This document shows positions 48,755 through 52,247 of a stretch of DNA of 52,247 bases, piece after piece (the stretch's first letter is position 1; each line of letters starts with the position of its first letter). The notes below the pieces were generated by a model. The model worked only from the letters and a program-made list of their open reading frames with translations, made no database searches and was not told the DNA's origin. The DNA comes from Halorubrum ezzemoulense DSM 17463 (GTDB lineage: Archaea; Halobacteriota; Halobacteria; Halobacteriales; Haloferacaceae), in assembly GCF_002114285.1 (NCBI RefSeq), contig NZ_NEDJ01000018.1:1-52247 (forward strand), read 5' to 3'. A program made the translations under genes and the position numbers.

Positions 48755-49234
48755 TTACCGGAGCCGCGAGATCGCCTCGCGTACCGCGCGCCGCAGCCGG
48801 CCGAGGCGCCCCCTCCCGCGCTCGTCGTCAGTGGCGCCCCCGTCCGCGCCGGTCGCGCTCGGGTCAGAGAGCTCCCAGCCGGCCTTTTCGGCGGCCTCGT
48901 CGACGCGCAAGAACTCGTAGCCCGTCTCGGTGGCGACGCGCTCGTCCGCGCGGGTCGTGCCGACGAACACGCACCGCGGGGCGGCGCTCTGCTCGCGGAT
49001 GTCCGCGAGGGTCCCCCACTTGTCCCACTTCGTGAGCGCGTAGTCGTTGTCAATCCCGTAGTCGCCCGCGAACTGCGCGGCCCGGTCCGCCTCGTTCGCG
49101 ACGATGCCGACGTGGCGGCTCCACTGGCGCGCGTCGGCGAACGCCGCGGCCGGGTCGGCGAGCGACCGCGCGGCGCCGAGCGAGAAGACGAGCGTCACGT
49201 CGCTGTCGCCGGTCGTCGTCGCGTCGATTCCCAT
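48755..49234 (-). CDS. Unknown haloarchaeal protein, paralogue of 31761-32177
   Basis: 159 residues. It aligns with the protein at 31761-32177 over most of its length: [34 protein letters not shown], then a middle part that differs ([19 protein letters not shown]), and [36 protein letters not shown] basic C-terminal extension ([19 protein letters not shown]) replaces the acidic tail of its relative. The CVFVG-x5-R/E-x-A run resembles HAD motif IV, but no motif I Asp is present. Function unknown. Confidence 0.82.
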   Translation of the reverse strand: MGIDATTTGDSDVTLVFSLGAARSLADPAAAFADARQWSRHVGIVANEADRAAQFAGDYGIDNDYALTKWDKWGTLADIREQSAAPRCVFVGTTRADERVATETGYEFLRVDEAAEKAGWELSDPSATGADGGATDDERGRGRLGRLRRAVREAISRLR

Positions 49235-49310
49235 CTCGACCGGATCCAGGTGGCCGGCGGCCTAAACGCTGTGGGGAGGCTTTTGTCCGAGGCCCTCCTC
49301 GTCTCCGAGA

Positions 49311-50138
49311 ATGGAGTTCGAATCCACCTTCGACACCGCTGCGCCGCTGCTCGGCATGGTCCACCTCCCGCCGCTTCCCGGTGCCCCGAACGCGCCCGAC
49401 GACGGCCGCGAGGCGATGCGCGCGGCGGTCGACCGGGCCGCGAGCGACGCGCGCGCGCTCGACAGCGGCGGCGTCGATGGGATCGTGATCGAGAACTTCG
49501 GCGACGCCCCCTTCTACCCCGACGAAGTCCCGCCGCACGTCGTCGCCGGCGTGACCCGCGCCGCGACCGCGGTCGCCGCCGAGACGGACCTCCCGCTCGG
49601 GGTCAACGTCCTCCGGAACGACGCCGAGGCCGCCCTCTCGGTCGCCGCCGCGGTCGGCGCCGACTTCGTCCGGGTGAACGTCCACACCGGCGCCCGCGTC
49701 ACCGACCAGGGGATCGTCCAGGGGCGCGCCCACGAGACGCTCCGCCTGCGCGACCGCCTCGGCGTCGACATCGGCGTCTTCGCCGACACCGACGTGAAAC
49801 ACTCCGCCCCGCTGACGCCCGCGGGGTACACGGCCGAGTCGTTCGCCGACACCGCCGAGCGCGGCCTCGCCGACGCCGTGATCGCCTCCGGGCCGGGGAC
49901 CGGCGAGGCGGTCGATACCGACGCCCTCGGGTCGGTCGTCGCCGAGCGCGAGCACCACGGCCTCGACACGCCCGTCCTCGTCGGCAGCGGCGTCACGCCG
50001 GAGACGGTCGCCGACCTGCTCGACGTCGCCGACGGCGCGATCGTCGGCACCGCGCTGAAACGGGGCGGCGAGACGACCGCCCCGGTCGACGCCGACCGCG
50101 TCGCGGACCTCGTCGACGCCGCCGACGCGGTTCGGTGA
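49311..50138 (+). CDS. BtpA/SgcQ family TIM-barrel protein
   Basis: 275 residues. LLGMVHLPPLPGAPN near residue 13, GVDGIVIENFGDAPFYPDEVPPHVVAGV, LGVNVLRNDAEAALSVAAAVGADFVRVNVHTGARVTDQGIVQGRAHETLRLR and LVGSGVTPETVADLL are the conserved blocks of the BtpA family. Members are TIM barrels found in photosystem assembly (cyanobacteria) and sugar operons; the enzymatic reaction is unknown. It is convergent with the deaminase-PfkB operon, and the stops are 30 bp apart. Confidence 0.92.
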   Translation: MEFESTFDTAAPLLGMVHLPPLPGAPNAPDDGREAMRAAVDRAASDARALDSGGVDGIVIENFGDAPFYPDEVPPHVVAGVTRAATAVAAETDLPLGVNVLRNDAEAALSVAAAVGADFVRVNVHTGARVTDQGIVQGRAHETLRLRDRLGVDIGVFADTDVKHSAPLTPAGYTAESFADTAERGLADAVIASGPGTGEAVDTDALGSVVAEREHHGLDTPVLVGSGVTPETVADLLDVADGAIVGTALKRGGETTAPVDADRVADLVDAADAVR

Positions 50139-50168
50139 GCGGGGCGCGGTGATCGGGGGGAGGGTCCC

Positions 50169-51272
50169 CTACCGGCCGACGTCGACGCCGCGGTCCGCGA
50201 GGAACGCCTCGACCTCGCTCCGCGTCGGGAGCCCGGGCTGCGTGAACCGGCTCGTACAGTTGATCGCGGCGATCGCGGCCGCGAACCGGACGCCGCCAGC
50301 GACGCCGTCACGGTCGGCGGACGGCCCCGCGGGGGCTCCAGCGATCCACCGGTCGATCAGCCCGGCGGTGAACGCGTCGCCGGCGCCGGTCGCGTCGACC
50401 GTCTCGACGTCGAACGCGTCGAACTCGGACACCTCGCCGCCCGCGATCGCCGTCATCCCGTCGGCGCCGTGCGTGAGGACGGCGCGGGGCCACGTCGGGC
50501 CACCCCGCGACCGCGACTCGGGCCCGGGTGAGGGCGCCGACTCGGCCGCTCGGGTATGCGCGCTCGCGACCCGCTTGACCGCGGCGTCCGCCGACCCGAA
50601 GAACGCTGGCGCGGCGACGCCGTCCGCGACGAACAGGTCGGCCTCATGGAGAAACCGGTGGACCGTCGCCGGCTCCGTGCCGCGCCCGACTAGCTCCTCG
50701 ACGGATCCCGAGAGGTCGAAGACGAGCGCGGGTGGGTCGCTCCCTGACTCGCCTGATTCGGCGGCTTCGCGGAGCGACCGAACCCGGTCGAGGGCCCGCC
50801 GCGCCACGCTGTCAGGCGTGTAGGCGGTGAGGAAGACCGCGTCGGCGTCGGCCATCGCGGCGAGCGCGTCGCCGTCGAGGCGGAGCCCGCGGAAGCTCTC
50901 GCCGGCGGTGACGATGGCGCGCTCCCCATCCGGGTCGCGGAGGATCAAGGACCGGGTGTGGGCGTCGTCGCCGACCGCGACGTGCGTCCCGTCCACGCCC
51001 GTCTCGCCGAGGTACTCCAGGGCTCTCCGGCCGTACTCGTCGTCGCCGACGCGGCTGACGAGCCCCGCGTCGCGGCCGAGGCGGTCGAGCGCGACCGCGA
51101 CGTTCGCGCCCACGCCGCCGAACGCGGACGTGACCTCCCGGGCGAACGCGCCGCCGTCCGGCTCCGGGAGGTTGCTGACCGCGTACCACTCGTCTATCGC
51201 GGCGGCCCCGACGCAGAGGACGGCCGGCGAACCACCGCTTCCGCCGTCGCTCGCATCTGACTCCGCCGTCAC
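50169..51272 (-). CDS. PfkB family carbohydrate/nucleoside kinase
   Basis: 367 residues from GTG 51272, whose bases overlap the deaminase stop (GTGA). The N-terminal PfkB signature is GGAFAREVTSAFGGVGANVAVALDRLG, and the C-terminal signature with the catalytic Asp is VETVDATGAGDAFTAGLIDRWI near residue 300. A His-rich/Pro-rich loop around residue 240 is low-complexity. Substrate is open: ribokinase, nucleoside kinase and ribose-1-phosphate kinase all fit; linkage to a nucleoside deaminase makes a nucleoside or its ribose product attractive. Confidence 0.92.
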   Translation of the reverse strand: MTAESDASDGGSGGSPAVLCVGAAAIDEWYAVSNLPEPDGGAFAREVTSAFGGVGANVAVALDRLGRDAGLVSRVGDDEYGRRALEYLGETGVDGTHVAVGDDAHTRSLILRDPDGERAIVTAGESFRGLRLDGDALAAMADADAVFLTAYTPDSVARRALDRVRSLREAAESGESGSDPPALVFDLSGSVEELVGRGTEPATVHRFLHEADLFVADGVAAPAFFGSADAAVKRVASAHTRAAESAPSPGPESRSRGGPTWPRAVLTHGADGMTAIAGGEVSEFDAFDVETVDATGAGDAFTAGLIDRWIAGAPAGPSADRDGVAGGVRFAAAIAAINCTSRFTQPGLPTRSEVEAFLADRGVDVGR

Positions 51273-51790
51273 GACTCGCCGAAGAAGGGGCGGTGAACGG
51301 CCATCGCGGCGTCGACGGCGATCGGTCCCTCGACGCTCGTCTCCCCGCCGCCGCGCCGGACCACTTCCTCGCAGGGGATTGGCACCACGCCGCCGGAGAG
51401 CTCGCCGAGCGTCTCGCCGTCGACGCCGAAGACGACCCGGTCGATCCCCGCGTAGTGGATCGCGGTCGAACACATCGGGCACGGCTCCGTGCTGGCGTAC
51501 ATGGTACAGTCCGCGAGCTCGTCGGCGTCGAGCTCCCGCGCGGCCCACCGCGCGAGCGTCAGCTCCGGGTGCGCCGTCACGTCGTCCTCGGTCCGCGTCT
51601 CGTTGCGCGCCTCGCTGACGACCTCGCCGTCGACCACGAGCAGGGCGCCGAACGGGGTGTTTCCGGCCTCGACCGCCTCCTTGGCGAGCCGGATCGTTCG
51701 CTCCACGTACTCCCGGTCGGTCGGGTCGTCCGGCAGGTCGTCGAGGTCACGGAACTCACTGGGATCGCCGGCGTCGTCCGCGTCGGTCAT
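51269..51790 (-). CDS. Nucleoside deaminase (cytidine/deoxycytidylate-like family)
   Basis: 173 residues. Zinc-dependent deaminase motifs are DVTAHPELTLARWAARELD (HPE in place of the commoner HAE, the Glu being the catalytic residue) and YASTEPCPMCSTAIHYAGIDRVVFG (PCxxC zinc ligands). This resembles the guanine-deaminase/TadA-like branch that acts on free bases or nucleosides rather than tRNA. An acidic leader of about 25 residues precedes the domain. First gene of a two-gene operon with the PfkB kinase. Confidence 0.92.
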   Translation of the reverse strand: MTDADDAGDPSEFRDLDDLPDDPTDREYVERTIRLAKEAVEAGNTPFGALLVVDGEVVSEARNETRTEDDVTAHPELTLARWAARELDADELADCTMYASTEPCPMCSTAIHYAGIDRVVFGVDGETLGELSGGVVPIPCEEVVRRGGGETSVEGPIAVDAAMAVHRPFFGES

Positions 51791-51984
51791 ACGTCCCCGT
51801 TCGCCTCCGGGAACCTAACGGTTGGTACCGCCGGCTGCGTGCGGTCGTCGTCCGGCGAGCTCGGTTCCCCGTCGAGGCGTCTCGGTCCGCGTCGCCTCCG
51901 TCGCCGACGCGCGTCGGGGTCACGCTCGGCGTTCGCGTCGGACGCTCCGCCACGCTCTTGACCGCCACGAGCGAAGCAAGAGTA

Positions 51985-52247
51985 ATGCTGGACAGGCTGC
52001 GAGCGAAACTCGGCGCCGCTCGCCGACGGGCACGTCGGATCGAACGCCGGGAGTTCGCGGAACTCCGGCAGTGGGCCGAGGACACGAGCAATCTGCTCCA
52101 CCTGACGACGCTGTTGCTCGTGCCGATGCTCATCGCGCTCGTCACTCAGATAACGAACCTGACCGACCTCTCGTTTCTCCTCTTCCCGCCGCTGGCGTCG
52201 GGAGCCTACACGCTCTTCTCCGACCCGCAGGGACAGTACTCCCTGTC
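51985..52247 (+). CDS. HPP family membrane protein, N-terminal part
   Basis: The first 87 residues before the right edge of the window. A basic, amphipathic start (MLDRLRAKLGAARRRARRIERREFAELRQWAEDTSN) is followed by LLHLTTLLLVPMLIALVTQITNLTDLSFLLFPPLASGAYTLFSDPQGQYS, and FLLFPPLASGAYTLFSDPQGQYS is the HPP family signature. HPP proteins are four-helix membrane proteins, some of which transport nitrite. The gene continues beyond the window. Confidence 0.85.
   Translation, partial: MLDRLRAKLGAARRRARRIERREFAELRQWAEDTSNLLHLTTLLLVPMLIALVTQITNLTDLSFLLFPPLASGAYTLFSDPQGQYSL

Noticed and set aside
1-52247. CRISPR array or insertion sequence
   Set aside because: No regularly spaced repeats, transposase or terminal inverted repeats were found; the only repeats are the tRNA pair and the short GlpA tail repeat.

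Overview
The window is chromosomal DNA from a haloarchaeon, most likely Halorubrum or a close relative. The reasons are the very GC-rich sequence, acidic proteins full of Asp and Glu, many genes whose start codon lies about 25 bp downstream of an archaeal TATA box (leaderless transcripts), and archaeal gene types: SBDS, RNase P component 4, Pus10, Orc1/Cdc6-like ATPase, archaeal PPAT, the haloarchaeal trpDFEG operon, GlpABC beside GlpK, and gamma-glutamylcysteine synthesis. The genus is an inference; no 16S gene is present.

Layout. 1-4.8 kb: start of a metal ABC transporter lipoprotein (cut by the window edge), a YbaK-type deacylase, SBDS, a small zinc-finger protein, a CRTAC1-like propeller and a DICT sensor protein. 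4.9-12.7 kb: the glycerol locus, glpABC (anaerobic-type glycerol-3-phosphate dehydrogenase) transcribed leftward and glpK plus a membrane protein transcribed rightward from a shared 380-bp control region. Together these take up, phosphorylate and oxidise glycerol to DHAP. 12.8-26.8 kb: housekeeping genes (Orc1/Cdc6-like ATPase, phosphoglycolate phosphatase, RNase P component 4, Trm112, an RNA-binding protein, a CoA-disulfide-reductase-like enzyme, CoaD, a wHTH regulator, GshA, DoxX, Nth, Pus10, UspA). 27.0-31.0 kb: trpDFEG, overlapping genes converting chorismate to anthranilate and on to CdRP, with a doubled TGTACA motif at the promoter. 31.0-44.9 kb: MoaB with a His-rich N-terminus, a PAS histidine kinase, redox and membrane proteins, a Cdc48-like AAA ATPase, a NUDIX IPP isomerase homologue and a DUF2064-like protein. 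45-46.5 kb: tRNA-Ser(UGA), a duplicated tRNA 3' end, superoxide dismutase and a probable dispersed intergenic repeat. 46.5-52.2 kb: a small protein coupled to a P-loop ATPase, a PUA/EVE-like protein, PCD, a paralogue of the protein at 31.8 kb, BtpA, a deaminase-PfkB operon and the start of an HPP-family gene.

I found no intact mobile element, integrase, CRISPR array, toxin-antitoxin pair or recognisable defence island, and no clearly new multi-gene system. The most useful leads are the NUDIX isomerase homologue that lacks the catalytic Cys, the 67-bp tRNA-Ser 3'-end duplication (an old integration scar), a pair of paralogues of unknown function, candidate operators upstream of the metal transporter and trp genes, the unassigned membrane protein co-transcribed with glpK, and an upstream ORF whose stop overlaps the glpK start.
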